A stretch of DNA of 47,931 nt from NCBI GenBank assembly GCA_964645155.1, contig CAZYBG010000016.1:1-47931 (forward strand), in the 5' to 3' direction. The DNA comes from CAZYBG01 sp964645155 (GTDB lineage Bacteria; Pseudomonadota; Alphaproteobacteria; Rhodobacterales; Rhodobacteraceae). Both the position numbers and the translations under genes were made by a program. The notes beneath the pieces were generated by a model. The model was not told the origin of the DNA. It worked only from the letters and a program-made list of their open reading frames with translations, and did no database searches. Below, piece after piece: positions 1 to 8,141 of the stretch (positions within the stretch are counted from its first letter, which is position 1; the number at the start of each line of letters is the position of its first letter).

Positions 1-17
1 CGCCACGGCGCCGGGCC

Positions 18-539
18 TCAGGGCATCCCGCGGCCGCCATGCCGGCCACCGGCGCCGCCGCGGCCGCCGCGGTGTTCCGCCCGCTCGGCGGCGAAGGCCT
101 CGAACTCCGCGCGCGTCACGGTGCCGTCGCCGTCGGCGTCGGCCCGGTCGAACATCTGCCCGGCCATGCCCATGCCCATGCCGTGGCCCGCGGCAAGCTC
201 GGCCGCGCCGAGCTCTCCGTCGCCGTCGGCATCGAAGCGCTCCATCATCGCGGCGACCCGCCGCTCGATCCGGCGCTGTTCCTCGGCCGACATGAAGGCC
301 ACGAGCTCCGCGGCCGACAGCGTGCCGTTGCCGTCGGTGTCGAGCGCCGCGGCCCGCGCCGCCCGCAGCGCCTGCAACTCCTCGCGGGTGACGGCGCCGT
401 CGCCGTCGGCATCCGCCTCGTCGAACAGCGCGGCGCCGGGATCAGTCCGGGCGATGTCGGGGTCGGCCTCCTGGGCCCGCGCCGGCAGCGCCAGGGCGGG
501 CACCAGCATGAGCGCGAGGATCGGTCGGGCGGTCTTCAT
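18..539 (-). CDS. Exported EF-hand calcium-binding protein
   Basis: A 173-residue protein that starts with a Sec-type signal peptide (about residues 1-22, ending ALPARAQ). Four canonical EF-hand loops follow, at about residues 43-54, 67-78, 103-114 and 134-145, each with the DxDGDGxxxxxE or DTDGNG pattern, so four calcium sites are expected. The tail from about residue 154 is rich in Gly, His and Arg and may bind metal or be disordered. The open frame continues far upstream, but the signal peptide marks this ATG as the start. It probably acts in the periplasm as a calcium sensor or buffer. No partner gene is adjacent: the next gene is transcribed divergently. Confidence 0.88.
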   Translation of the reverse strand: MKTARPILALMLVPALALPARAQEADPDIARTDPGAALFDEADADGDGAVTREELQALRAARAAALDTDGNGTLSAAELVAFMSAEEQRRIERRVAAMMERFDADGDGELGAAELAAGHGMGMGMAGQMFDRADADGDGTVTRAEFEAFAAERAEHRGGRGGAGGRHGGRGMP

Positions 540-710
540 CGGAAGTCTCCTTGCCTGGTTTCCGATCGGCCCGGCGCGGGGGTTGCGCCGGCGATCATCT
601 GTCTCAACGCGGGCGCCGGGCGTTTCCGTCGCAGCCGGCGGTCCGGCGCCGGCGATGACTCTCGCCGCCGAAGCGACTAGATTTGGAGACCGCGCCTGCA
701 GGAGACGCCG

Positions 711-1112
711 ATGACCGCCCGACCCGCCCCCGCCGCCCCCGCCGCCGAAGCCGAGCGCGCGGTGAAGCCCGCGCTGCTGCGCGGCTGGCACCGGCGCTGC
801 CCGAACTGCGGCAACGGGCCGCTCTTCGCCGGTTACCTCGCGGTGCGCGATGCCTGCCCGGCCTGCGGCGAGGCGTTCCATCACCAGCGGGCCGATGACG
901 GGCCCGCCTACCTGACGATCCTGGTCGTCGGCCACGTCGTCGCGCCGGTGCTGCTCTGGAGCTATGTCGCGTTCCGGCCCGAGCCCCTGCTTCTCGCCAC
1001 GGCGTCGAGCGTGGCGGCGCTGGCGCTTTCGGCCTGGCTGCTGCCGCGGCTCAAGGGCGCGATGGTCGGCTTTCAGTGGGCGCGGCGGATGCACGGCTTC
1101 GGCAATGGCTGA
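711..1112 (+). CDS. DUF983 family membrane protein
   Basis: A 133-residue protein. The N-terminal half carries a zinc-ribbon-like pair of motifs, CPNCG (about 28-32) and CPACGE (about 52-57), followed by HHQRADDGPAY, the signature of the DUF983 family. Two membrane segments follow, at about residues 70-90 and 95-115. An AGGAG ribosome site lies just upstream of the ATG. The function of the family is not established. The stop codon overlaps the start of the downstream Nudix gene (ATGGCTGA), so the two are probably translationally coupled. Confidence 0.85.
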   Translation: MTARPAPAAPAAEAERAVKPALLRGWHRRCPNCGNGPLFAGYLAVRDACPACGEAFHHQRADDGPAYLTILVVGHVVAPVLLWSYVAFRPEPLLLATASSVAALALSAWLLPRLKGAMVGFQWARRMHGFGNG

Positions 1113-1797
1113 CCGGCCTCCTGCGGCGCCGCTTGTCGACCTGCCGGTCCGCGACGCCGCCACGGTGATCCTGGTGCGCGGCGCCGGCACCGGGGCGGCC
1201 TCGGTGCTGATGGGGCAGCGCGGCGCCGCGGCAGCCTTCATGCCGCGCAAGTTCGTCTTTCCCGGCGGCGCGGTCGATCCGGGCGACGCCGCGGTGCGCC
1301 TTGCGGCGCCGCTCGACGCGGCCTGCCGCGCCCGCCTTGCGGCCGACAGCGCCGGCGCCGGCCCGGTCGCGCTGGCGGCCGCGGCGATCCGCGAGCTGTG
1401 GGAGGAGACCGGCCTGATCCTCGGCGCGCCCGGCACCTGGGCCGATCCGCCGCCCGGCTGGGAGGGCTTCGCCGCCACCGGGCACCTGCCGGCGACCGGC
1501 GCGCTGTCCTTCGTGTTCCGCGCGATCACGCCCCCCGGCCGCACCCGGCGGTTCGACGCGCGGTTCTTCCTCGCCGACGCCGCGGCGGTCGTCGGCGATC
1601 CCGACGATTTCTCGCGCGCCTCCGACGAGCTGGCCGGGCTCGGCTGGGTGCCGTTGCCGGCGGTCCGCCAGCTCGACCTGCCGTTCATCACCCAGGTCGT
1701 GCTGGCCGAGGTCGCGGCCCGGCTCGACGGGCGGGCGAGCGAGGGCGTGCCGTTCTTCCGCAACGGCGCCGGCGGGTCCGACTTCGTGCGGCTGTGA
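1105..1797 (+). CDS. Nudix hydrolase
   Basis: A 230-residue Nudix-fold protein expected to hydrolyse a nucleoside diphosphate linked to another moiety, or a CoA derivative. The Nudix box is split: the GGAVDPGD part lies at about residues 54-61, and the catalytic REL-WEETGL part at about 96-104, with an insertion of about 30 residues between them. That arrangement occurs in the longer NUDT8/NUDT19-like members. The start was chosen at the ATG overlapping the DUF983 stop; the frame stays open upstream, but that part is antisense-like shadow sequence. The substrate cannot be deduced. Confidence 0.87.
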   Translation: MADRPPAAPLVDLPVRDAATVILVRGAGTGAASVLMGQRGAAAAFMPRKFVFPGGAVDPGDAAVRLAAPLDAACRARLAADSAGAGPVALAAAAIRELWEETGLILGAPGTWADPPPGWEGFAATGHLPATGALSFVFRAITPPGRTRRFDARFFLADAAAVVGDPDDFSRASDELAGLGWVPLPAVRQLDLPFITQVVLAEVAARLDGRASEGVPFFRNGAGGSDFVRL

Positions 1798-1806
1798 CGG
1801 CGCCGG

Positions 1807-2739
1807 TCAGAGACCGAGGAGCCGCTCGCCCGCCGCGAGCGTCAGCGGGATCGTCACGAAGCTGATCGCCGTCTGCACCGTGATGATCGCAGCCATCAGC
1901 GGCGCGTCGCCGCCCATGGCGCGGGCCAGCGTGTAGGCGGCGACCCCCGCCGGCAGCGCGCCGTAGATCAGCGCGACCTGCGCGGCGAGCGGCCCGGGCG
2001 GAACCAGCCAGACGGCCAGCGCCACGGCCAGCGGGAACACGGCGAGCTTGCCGGCCGCGGCGAGGACCAGCGGGCCAGTCGCCGCGCGCATCCCCCCGAC
2101 GCGCAGGTTGGCGCCCACGCAGAGGAGCATGACCGGCAGCGCCGCGGCGCCGAGCAGGCCCGCCGTCTCGTCGATCACCGGCAGCCCGCCGAGGCCGGTC
2201 GCGTTGGCACCGAGCCCGGCGGCGATGGCGAGGATCAGCGGATTGCGCGCGAGGTCGGCCATGGTGCCGCGCACGATCCCTTTGCGGTCGCGGCGCAGCA
2301 TGACGGCAAGCAGCACCACCATCGTCAGGTTGACCACCGGCACCAGAAGGGCCGCCGCCAGCACCGCGAGCTGGAGGCCCGCCGCGCCGTAGAGCGCCTC
2401 GGCGATGGCCAGCGCGACGAACGTGTTGAACCGCGCCGCGCCCTGGACGACCGAGCTTGCCACGTCGGGCGCATGGCCGCCGGCCCGCGTGGCGGCGAGG
2501 CCGAAGGCCGTCGCCGCGAAGAACCCCGCGCAGAGCGCGGCGGCGAACGGTCCGACCGGCGCGGCGCCCAGATCGGCGGTGCTGATCTGCTGGAAGAACA
2601 GCGCCGGCATCAGCACCCAGTAGACGAGCCGGTCGTTGAGGTTCCAGAACTCGAAGGACGGGATGCCGCCGCGGCGGAGCGCGTAGCCGAGCACGATCAT
2701 CACGAAGACCGGGGCGATGGCGAGAAGGCTCGTCAGCAT
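1807..2739 (-). CDS. AEC-family (auxin efflux carrier-like) transporter
   Basis: A 310-residue hydrophobic protein with about ten predicted membrane segments. It starts MLTSLLAIAPVFVMIVLGYA and carries the Asn/Pro-containing half-repeats typical of the AEC/PIN superfamily (for example FNTFVALAIAEA and PVMLLCVGANLRVGG). Bacterial members export or import small carboxylates such as malonate or malate, but the substrate here is not visible. It ends 9 bases from the Nudix stop (convergent). It lies 4 bases downstream of the DMT transporter gene on the same strand, so the two are probably co-transcribed. Confidence 0.85.
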   Translation of the reverse strand: MLTSLLAIAPVFVMIVLGYALRRGGIPSFEFWNLNDRLVYWVLMPALFFQQISTADLGAAPVGPFAAALCAGFFAATAFGLAATRAGGHAPDVASSVVQGAARFNTFVALAIAEALYGAAGLQLAVLAAALLVPVVNLTMVVLLAVMLRRDRKGIVRGTMADLARNPLILAIAAGLGANATGLGGLPVIDETAGLLGAAALPVMLLCVGANLRVGGMRAATGPLVLAAAGKLAVFPLAVALAVWLVPPGPLAAQVALIYGALPAGVAAYTLARAMGGDAPLMAAIITVQTAISFVTIPLTLAAGERLLGL

Positions 2740-2743
2740 CGCC

Positions 2744-3637
2744 TCACCGCGCCCCGAGCATGATGCCGATGACGCTGACCGCCACCAGCGCGATGCCCGC
2801 GACCTCGCGCGCCGTCAGCCGCTCGCGGAAGACGAGCCACGAGGCGAGGACGGTGAAGACCACCTCGACCTGCCCGACCGCCCGCACATAGGCGGCGTTC
2901 TGCAGCGCGAAGGCGGCGAACCAGCCGAGCGAGCCGAGCATGCCGGTCACCCCCACCGGAAGCGTCCGCCGCCAGGCGCGCGCGACGCGGCCGAGTTCGC
3001 CCGGCTCCGCCAGCCGGAGCCAGAGCGCCATGGCGAGCGTCTGGAACGCGGTGACGCAGGCCAGCGCCACCGCCGCCCGGTAAAGGAAGTCGCCCGCGGG
3101 CAGCGCCAGCGTCGCGCCGCGATAGCCGATGGCCGAGACGCCGAACAGTGCGCCGGCGGTGAGGCCGAGGAACGTCGCGCGGTTGAAGAGCCGGGCCGCG
3201 CCGGCGTTCTTCGCGCGGGTGAGCAGGAGCACGCCGGCCAGCCCGACCGCGATCGCGGCGAAGCCCGGCGCGCTGATCGCCTCGCCGAGGACCAGCGCCG
3301 AGAACGTCGCGACAAGCACCGTCTCGGTCTTGGTGAAGCCGATCCCGACCGCGAAGTTCCGTTCGTGGAATAGCGCGACGGTGCAGAAGGTGGCGACGAT
3401 CTGGCCGATCCCGCCGGCCACCGCGAAGGCCCAGAACCGCGCCGAGAGGTCAGGCACCGGGCCGCCTGCGGCGACGAGGCCGAGGGCAAGGAGGATGGCG
3501 AGCGGCGCCGCGAAGACGAAGCGCGAGAAGGTGGCGCCGCCGGTCGAGAGCCCGGCGCCGCGAAGCTGGCGCTGCAGCATGAACCGCAGGGTCTGCACCA
3601 GCGCGGCGGCGAGCGTGACGGGAATCCAGAGCGCCAT
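2744..3637 (-). CDS. DMT superfamily (EamA-type) transporter
   Basis: A 297-residue protein with about ten membrane helices in two EamA-type repeats. The second repeat has the usual pattern around AFALQNAAYVRAVGQVEVVFTVLASWLVFRERLT, where a membrane segment ends in an acidic/basic FxExLT motif. EamA proteins commonly export amino acids or metabolites. The substrate is unknown. The gene lies immediately upstream of, and in the same direction as, the AEC-type transporter. Confidence 0.85.
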   Translation of the reverse strand: MALWIPVTLAAALVQTLRFMLQRQLRGAGLSTGGATFSRFVFAAPLAILLALGLVAAGGPVPDLSARFWAFAVAGGIGQIVATFCTVALFHERNFAVGIGFTKTETVLVATFSALVLGEAISAPGFAAIAVGLAGVLLLTRAKNAGAARLFNRATFLGLTAGALFGVSAIGYRGATLALPAGDFLYRAAVALACVTAFQTLAMALWLRLAEPGELGRVARAWRRTLPVGVTGMLGSLGWFAAFALQNAAYVRAVGQVEVVFTVLASWLVFRERLTAREVAGIALVAVSVIGIMLGAR

Positions 3638-3678
3638 GGCGCCTTGGTGTCAGCCGGCCCCGCCGCTGTCCAGCAGGC

Positions 3679-4686
3679 TCACTCGGCCGGAACGGCCGGC
3701 GCGTCGGGGGCGGGCGGGCCGGCCGCGAAGGCCGCGCCGATCGCCGGGCCGATCGCCGGCGTCTCCTCGTCGGCCATCCGTTCCATGCCGTCGGGCCAGA
3801 GCGGGTGCGGCACGGGGTCCTTGGCGGCCAGGAAATGCCGGCGGAACACCTCGCCGTACGAGCGGTAGAGATAGCCCTCGTTCCGCCGCAGATACTCCGC
3901 CCGCCCGTCGCGGTAGGCGGCCGGCAGGCGGTACCATGGCACCCCCGGCCTGCAATGGTGCACGACATGGAGGTTGTTGTTGAGAAAGAGCAGCGCGAGC
4001 AGCCCGCGGTCCTCGACGATGACGGTGCGGCCGCGCGCCTTCTCGTGCGCCCGGTGCTCGAGGAAGGTGCGGATCTTCAGGACCGAGAAGGCGCCATAGG
4101 CCGCCGCGAGATAGCCGAGCGGCCCGATGCCGGGCGTCAGCGCCAGCCAGGCGACGACCAGCCCGAGGCCCGGCACGTGCCAGGCCCAGGCGGCGCGCAC
4201 CCGCCGGTCGCCGGCGCGGATCGCGCGGAGGTCGCCGCGGACGAGCGCCCAGACCGAGATCGCCGGGCCGATCGCCATCCGTCCGCACAGCGTGTTGTTG
4301 ACCCGGAGCATCGCCTGCATTGCCGGCGAGAGCCGCGCCCAGACCGCGGGGTCGAGGTAGTTCGCCTCGGGGTCGTCGTAGGGGTCGGTCAGGCGCTCGT
4401 CGCGGTGGTGGTCGAGATGGGTGTCGCGGAACCTGCCGTAGGGGATGAAGACGGTCAGGCCCGGAAACACCAGCGCCTCGGAAAGCCGGCGCGAGCGGAA
4501 CGGATGCCCGTGCAGCACTTCGTGCTGCAGCGAGGAGAACTGGACGATGGCGAGCAGGGTGAGGACGAAACCGAGGGGCGGGAAGGCCACCGCGGCCGAG
4601 GTCGTGCCGACCGCCCAGAGGGCGTAGGTGGCGGCCATCAGGCCCAGTGTCGGCCATTCCACGGCGCTGTCGCCAGGATTGCGCAC
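3679..4686 (-). CDS. Fatty acid desaturase family membrane protein
   Basis: A 335-residue membrane-bound di-iron desaturase/hydroxylase. Three histidine boxes are visible: HEVLHGH (about 55-61), HLDHH (about 90-94) and HVVHH (about 240-244), with hydrophobic segments between them. I chose a GTG start at 4686 because GGAGG sits 6 bases upstream; the frame extends to an ATG at 4764, but that stretch overlaps the AT-rich divergent promoter region. It may desaturate or hydroxylate lipid acyl chains or a related hydrophobic substrate. A divergent XRE-type regulator begins 115 bases away and is the obvious candidate controller. The exact substrate is not evident. Confidence 0.85.
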   Translation of the reverse strand: MRNPGDSAVEWPTLGLMAATYALWAVGTTSAAVAFPPLGFVLTLLAIVQFSSLQHEVLHGHPFRSRRLSEALVFPGLTVFIPYGRFRDTHLDHHRDERLTDPYDDPEANYLDPAVWARLSPAMQAMLRVNNTLCGRMAIGPAISVWALVRGDLRAIRAGDRRVRAAWAWHVPGLGLVVAWLALTPGIGPLGYLAAAYGAFSVLKIRTFLEHRAHEKARGRTVIVEDRGLLALLFLNNNLHVVHHCRPGVPWYRLPAAYRDGRAEYLRRNEGYLYRSYGEVFRRHFLAAKDPVPHPLWPDGMERMADEETPAIGPAIGAAFAAGPPAPDAPAVPAE

Positions 4687-4800
4687 TCCGTCCCTCCAGC
4701 AGTTTCCCCCAATTCCTTGATATGCCTTGCGAAGGCCCGTCAGAATTCTGTAACAAGGCAACAAAACTCAACATTGTTCACGAAATATGGCAGGCTGCCG
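4687..4800. promoter_or_regulatory. Divergent promoter region between desaturase and XRE regulator
   Basis: A 114-base divergent intergenic region with clearly lower GC at 4740-4795. Within it, AACATTGTT (4770-4778) is a 9-base palindrome, and a looser inverted pair TAACAA / TTGTTCA lies around it. This is where overlapping promoters and an autoregulatory operator for the XRE gene would be expected. The palindrome is seen; the binding is inferred. Confidence 0.4.
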
Positions 4801-5655
4801 ATGAAATCCGACAAACGCGACCGCGCGGCCCTGTTCCGCGCCCGGCTCGGCCAGGCGGTGGTGACCGCCGGCACGACGCAGAGCGCGCTGGCGCGCGCCG
4901 TCGGCGTGAACCGCTCGACGATCTCGCAGATCCTGTCGGGCGCCGAGACGCGGCTGCCGAACGCACAGCTTGCGGCCGAATGCGCCGCCGCGCTCGGCGT
5001 CTCGGCCGACTGGCTCCTCGGCCTGTCCGAGCGGCCGGAACGGGCGGCCGACCTGCTTGCCGCCTCGATGCTGATGACCGCCGCGCCGCGCGCCCTGATC
5101 GACGAGCAGATCTTCGCCTGGCACCGCGAGGCGGCCGGCTACAAGATCCGCCACGTGCCGGCGACGCTGCCCGACATGCTGAAGACCCAGGCCGTGCTGC
5201 GCTGGGAATACGAGCCGCATCTGGGCATCACCGTCGACCAGGCGATCGGCGCCACCGAGGACCGCCTCGAATGGATGCGCAGCGCCGGGTCGGATTACGA
5301 GGTCGCGATGCCGATCCACGAGATCGAGGCCTTCGCCCGGGCCGAGGGCTACTATGCCGGGCTCGGCGCCGATGTCCGGCGCCAGCAGCTCGACTGGCTC
5401 CTGACGGTGCACGACCAGCTCTATCCCAGCCTGCGCATCTTCCTCTTCGATGCGCGCAAGGTGTTCTCGGCGCCGATCACCGTCTTCGGCCCGCTTCTCG
5501 CCGTGCTCTATCTGGGGCGCAACTACCTCGCCTTCCGCGATGTCGACCGGGTGCGCAGCTTCACCCAGCATTTCGACTGGCTGGTGCGCGAGGCCGAGGT
5601 GGCGACGCGCGACGTGCCCGAGGTGCTGCGCGGGCTCCGCGCCGAGCTCGGCTGA
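4801..5655 (+). CDS. XRE-family HTH transcriptional regulator
   Basis: A 284-residue regulator. Residues about 12-70 form a Cro/C1-type helix-turn-helix (TTQSALARAVGVNRSTISQILSG), followed by ALGVSADWLLGLS as in many XRE proteins. The C-terminal 200 residues resemble the effector domain of XRE proteins that carry a PxxLxTQxxLRxxYE segment (here VPATLPDMLKTQAVLRWEYE) and a later QLDWLLTVHDQLYPSLRIF segment, reminiscent of DUF5753/Scr1-like domains. It is transcribed away from the desaturase gene and may repress or activate it in response to a lipid or acyl ligand; that is inference from position only. Confidence 0.82.
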   Translation: MKSDKRDRAALFRARLGQAVVTAGTTQSALARAVGVNRSTISQILSGAETRLPNAQLAAECAAALGVSADWLLGLSERPERAADLLAASMLMTAAPRALIDEQIFAWHREAAGYKIRHVPATLPDMLKTQAVLRWEYEPHLGITVDQAIGATEDRLEWMRSAGSDYEVAMPIHEIEAFARAEGYYAGLGADVRRQQLDWLLTVHDQLYPSLRIFLFDARKVFSAPITVFGPLLAVLYLGRNYLAFRDVDRVRSFTQHFDWLVREAEVATRDVPEVLRGLRAELG

Positions 5656-5718
5656 GCCCTTGCCTCCGCCCCCGGTGCCGCTAGGGTCCGCCATCCGCGA
5701 GACAGCGAGGGGCGAGAG

Positions 5719-6762
5719 ATGAAGAAGCGACCGCTGGGCCGGACCGGCCTCATGGTGTCCGAGCTCTGCCTCGGCACGATGACCTGGGGCAGCCAGAACA
5801 CCGAGGCCGAGGGCCATGCGCAGATCGACCTGGCGCTCGACCACGGCGTCGACTTCCTCGACACCGCCGAGATGTATCCGACCAACCCGATGCGCGCCGA
5901 GACGGTCGGCCGGACTGAGGAGATCGTCGGGACCTGGCTCGCGCGGACCGGCCGCCGCGCCGATCTGGTGATCGCGACGAAGATCAACGGCCGCGGCAGT
6001 CCGCATGTCCGGGGCGGCGCGCCGATCACGGCCGCCGCGATCCGCGATGCCGTCGAGGCATCGCTGCGCCGGCTGCAAACGGACGTGATCGACCTCTACC
6101 AGCTGCACTGGCCGAACCGCGGCTCGTACCACTTCCGGCAGCTCTGGGGCTACGATGCCTCCGGGCAGGACCGCGCCGCGACGCGCGCGCACATGGAGGA
6201 GGTGCTGGCCGCGATGGACGACCTCGTCCGCGCCGGCAAGCTGCGCCATTTCGGCCTCTCGAACGAGACCGCCTGGGGCATGGCGGAGTGGCTGAAGCTG
6301 GCCGAGGCGGGCCACGGGCCGCGGCCGGCGGCGATCCAGAACGAATACTCGCTGCTCTGCCGCTACTACGACACCGACCTCGCCGAACTCGGCGTGAACG
6401 AGGAGGTGACGCTGCTTGCCTATTCCCCGCTCGCTGCAGGGCTCCTCTCGGGCAAGTATGCCGGCGACTTGACGCCCGAGGGCTCGCGCCGGTCGCGCAC
6501 GCCCGATCTCGGCGGGCGGATCACGCCGCGGGTCTGGGCGGCGGTCGCGGCGTATCAGGGCATTGCGCGCGACCACGGGCTCGACCCGGTGCAGATGGCG
6601 CTCGCCTGGATCCTGAAACGGCCGTTTCCGGTGATCCCGATCATCGGCGCCACGTCGCCCGGGCAGCTTTCCCTCGTGCTGGGCGCGGCGGGGATGTCGC
6701 TGCCGGGCGAGGCGCTCGCCGCCATCGAGGCGGCGCACCGGGTGCACCCATTGCCGTTCTGA
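5719..6762 (+). CDS. Aldo/keto reductase, Tas-like
   Basis: A 347-residue NAD(P)H-dependent aldo/keto reductase. The pattern MKKRPLGRTGLMVSELCLGTMTWG with NTEAEGHAQ and DTAEMYPTNP matches the E. coli Tas subgroup. The catalytic tetrad is visible: Asp (VDFLDTAE), Tyr (AEMYP), Lys (VIATKING) and His (LYQLHWPNR). The C-terminal IIGATSPGQL binds the cofactor phosphate. A GGGGCGAGAG ribosome site precedes the ATG. The physiological substrate of Tas proteins is unsettled. The gene stands alone, followed by an insertion sequence. Confidence 0.9.
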   Translation: MKKRPLGRTGLMVSELCLGTMTWGSQNTEAEGHAQIDLALDHGVDFLDTAEMYPTNPMRAETVGRTEEIVGTWLARTGRRADLVIATKINGRGSPHVRGGAPITAAAIRDAVEASLRRLQTDVIDLYQLHWPNRGSYHFRQLWGYDASGQDRAATRAHMEEVLAAMDDLVRAGKLRHFGLSNETAWGMAEWLKLAEAGHGPRPAAIQNEYSLLCRYYDTDLAELGVNEEVTLLAYSPLAAGLLSGKYAGDLTPEGSRRSRTPDLGGRITPRVWAAVAAYQGIARDHGLDPVQMALAWILKRPFPVIPIIGATSPGQLSLVLGAAGMSLPGEALAAIEAAHRVHPLPF

Positions 6763-6841
6763 CGGTCGCGGTCCCCCGGGGCCGGCACGGTACGGTCCGC
6801 CTCGCCCCCTGCCGCGCCTTCCGGGCCGGACGCAGCGGCGG

Positions 6842-6851
6842 GCCAGCGGGG
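6842..6851 (+). repeat. Left target site duplication of the IS
   Basis: GCCAGCGGGG, identical to the 10 bases at 8073-8082 immediately beyond the other end of the insertion sequence. The length fits the 8-10 bp duplications known for ISAs1-family elements. The boundary could shift by one base because the next base (C) is also shared. Confidence 0.8.
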
Positions 6852-8072
6852 CAGGGGATTCGCTTGAAGGTCATTGAGCGGTTTGAGTGATGAGGGCTTT
6901 GAGGTATTCTTGATCCCAGGCGGCGGATTTCCTGCGGACTTTGAGGCTGTTCTTTCCGCCTGCGTTTCGGATCAGGTTCATAGCCATATGCTTGATTGTG
7001 GACATGTTTCTGGGGCCGTTCTCGGTGCGCAGGCGCATGAGGTCGTCATGAAAGACTACGTCCAGAACCCAGTGCAGGCGGTTCTCGATCCCCCAGTGGG
7101 CGCGGACGGCGCGGGCGAGAAGGGCGGCATCGAGGGGCAGTGAGGACAGGAAGAAGCGGCGCGCGAGGGTCGTCTTGCCGCCCCGTTCGACTTCGGCCTC
7201 GACCATGGCGATGGCCTTGAGGCCCGGGAAGCGCGGCTCCCCCGGGGCGCGGCGATCGCCGTTCAGCCAGGCGACATCATGGCTGACCCAGTGGCGTCGG
7301 GTCTCGATGCGCCCATGGTCGGCATCGGTGGTCTCGAAGGGTGCCTGGCTGCGCTGTTCGGGGGCCTCGAAGAACAGCGCCACCTCTTCGGCGAGAGAGC
7401 GCTGATTGTCCTTGAGCGCCAGAAGGTAGTCGGCCCCACGCGCCAGGATGGTCTCGGCAATCTTCGTCTGCGTCCCCATCGCATCAATAGTGACAAGCGC
7501 ACCGGTCAGGTGGAGCCGTTCCAGAAGCAGCGGGATCGCATTGATCTCGTTAGACTTCTCTGCCGTTGCCTCTTGTCCCAGAACCAGCCGCTGGCGCGAG
7601 GCCCAGGCCGAGACGACATGCAGCGGATGCCTGTCCCCCCCTCTGGCGCGCCGCGACGTCTTGCCGTCGATGGCGACAATATCAGGCTCGTCTTCACGCA
7701 GCCCCTCCACCCAGGCGGCGAAAGCCTCCGAGAACAGCCCGCCGTCGAGCGCATTCATGACATCGTTCAGCGTGTCGTGCGATGGAATGCCCTGCGCGAA
7801 GGGCAAAAGGTCACGCAGAAAGTCCAGCTTCTGCCGCCCCCAATGCCGGATCTCCACAAAATCCTCCGCCCCGGCAAGCGTCGCGCAAAGGACCAAAAGC
7901 ATCACCTCGGGCAAGGGATACACCACCTTGCCACGCTGGCGGGGGTCATCAAGTGCCGAAAAATGGTCGAGAAGCGATGGGCGGGACATGGAAAGACCTC
8001 CAAGAGTGAGGCCCCAATGAATCACCCTTACCGCAATCTGGGAATCCTTCCGTCGTTCAGGCGATTGCCCTA
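6852..8072 (-). mobile_element. Complete ISAs1-family insertion sequence
   Basis: A 1221-bp element with one transposase gene. The left end reads CAGGGGATTCGCTTGAAGG. The right end, read inward on the other strand from 8072, is TAGGGCAATCGCCTGAACG: 14 of 19 positions match, forming imperfect terminal inverted repeats. A perfect 10-bp direct repeat flanks the element. Base composition is visibly less GC-rich than the neighbours. With transposase, both ends and target duplication intact, this looks like a recent, possibly active, insertion. It sits about 70 bases upstream of the carnitine-type operon. Confidence 0.88.
6871..7989 (-). CDS. ISAs1-family transposase
   Basis: A 372-residue DDE transposase. 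It begins MSRPSLLDHFSALDDPRQRGK, as in ISAs1 transposases. Catalytic-region motifs include VAIDGKTSRRA, TGALVTIDAMGTQ, DYLLALKDNQ and the C-terminal HWGIENRLHWVLDVVFHDD. I chose the ATG at 7989 because TTGGAGG lies about 8 bases upstream; an ATG 36 bases earlier has no such site. The length is normal for the family and no frameshift is seen. The stop codon lies just inside the left terminal repeat. It catalyses transposition of the surrounding element. Confidence 0.93.
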   Translation of the reverse strand: MSRPSLLDHFSALDDPRQRGKVVYPLPEVMLLVLCATLAGAEDFVEIRHWGRQKLDFLRDLLPFAQGIPSHDTLNDVMNALDGGLFSEAFAAWVEGLREDEPDIVAIDGKTSRRARGGDRHPLHVVSAWASRQRLVLGQEATAEKSNEINAIPLLLERLHLTGALVTIDAMGTQTKIAETILARGADYLLALKDNQRSLAEEVALFFEAPEQRSQAPFETTDADHGRIETRRHWVSHDVAWLNGDRRAPGEPRFPGLKAIAMVEAEVERGGKTTLARRFFLSSLPLDAALLARAVRAHWGIENRLHWVLDVVFHDDLMRLRTENGPRNMSTIKHMAMNLIRNAGGKNSLKVRRKSAAWDQEYLKALITQTAQ

Positions 8073-8082
8073 GCCAGCGGGG
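8073..8082 (+). repeat. Right target site duplication of the IS
   Basis: GCCAGCGGGG, the second copy of the 10-bp target duplication. Removing the IS and one copy would restore a continuous intergenic region between the aldo/keto reductase gene and the BKACE gene. Confidence 0.8.
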
Positions 8083-8141
8083 CGGCGGGCTTGCCGCGGG
8101 GGCGGGAATCGATTCTTCTCGGCGGCGGAGGAGGGTCGCCG

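Noticed and set aside
540..1763. Upstream extension of the EF-hand frame on the minus strand
   Set aside because: It is antisense to the DUF983 and Nudix genes, and the signal peptide at 539 marks the real N terminus.
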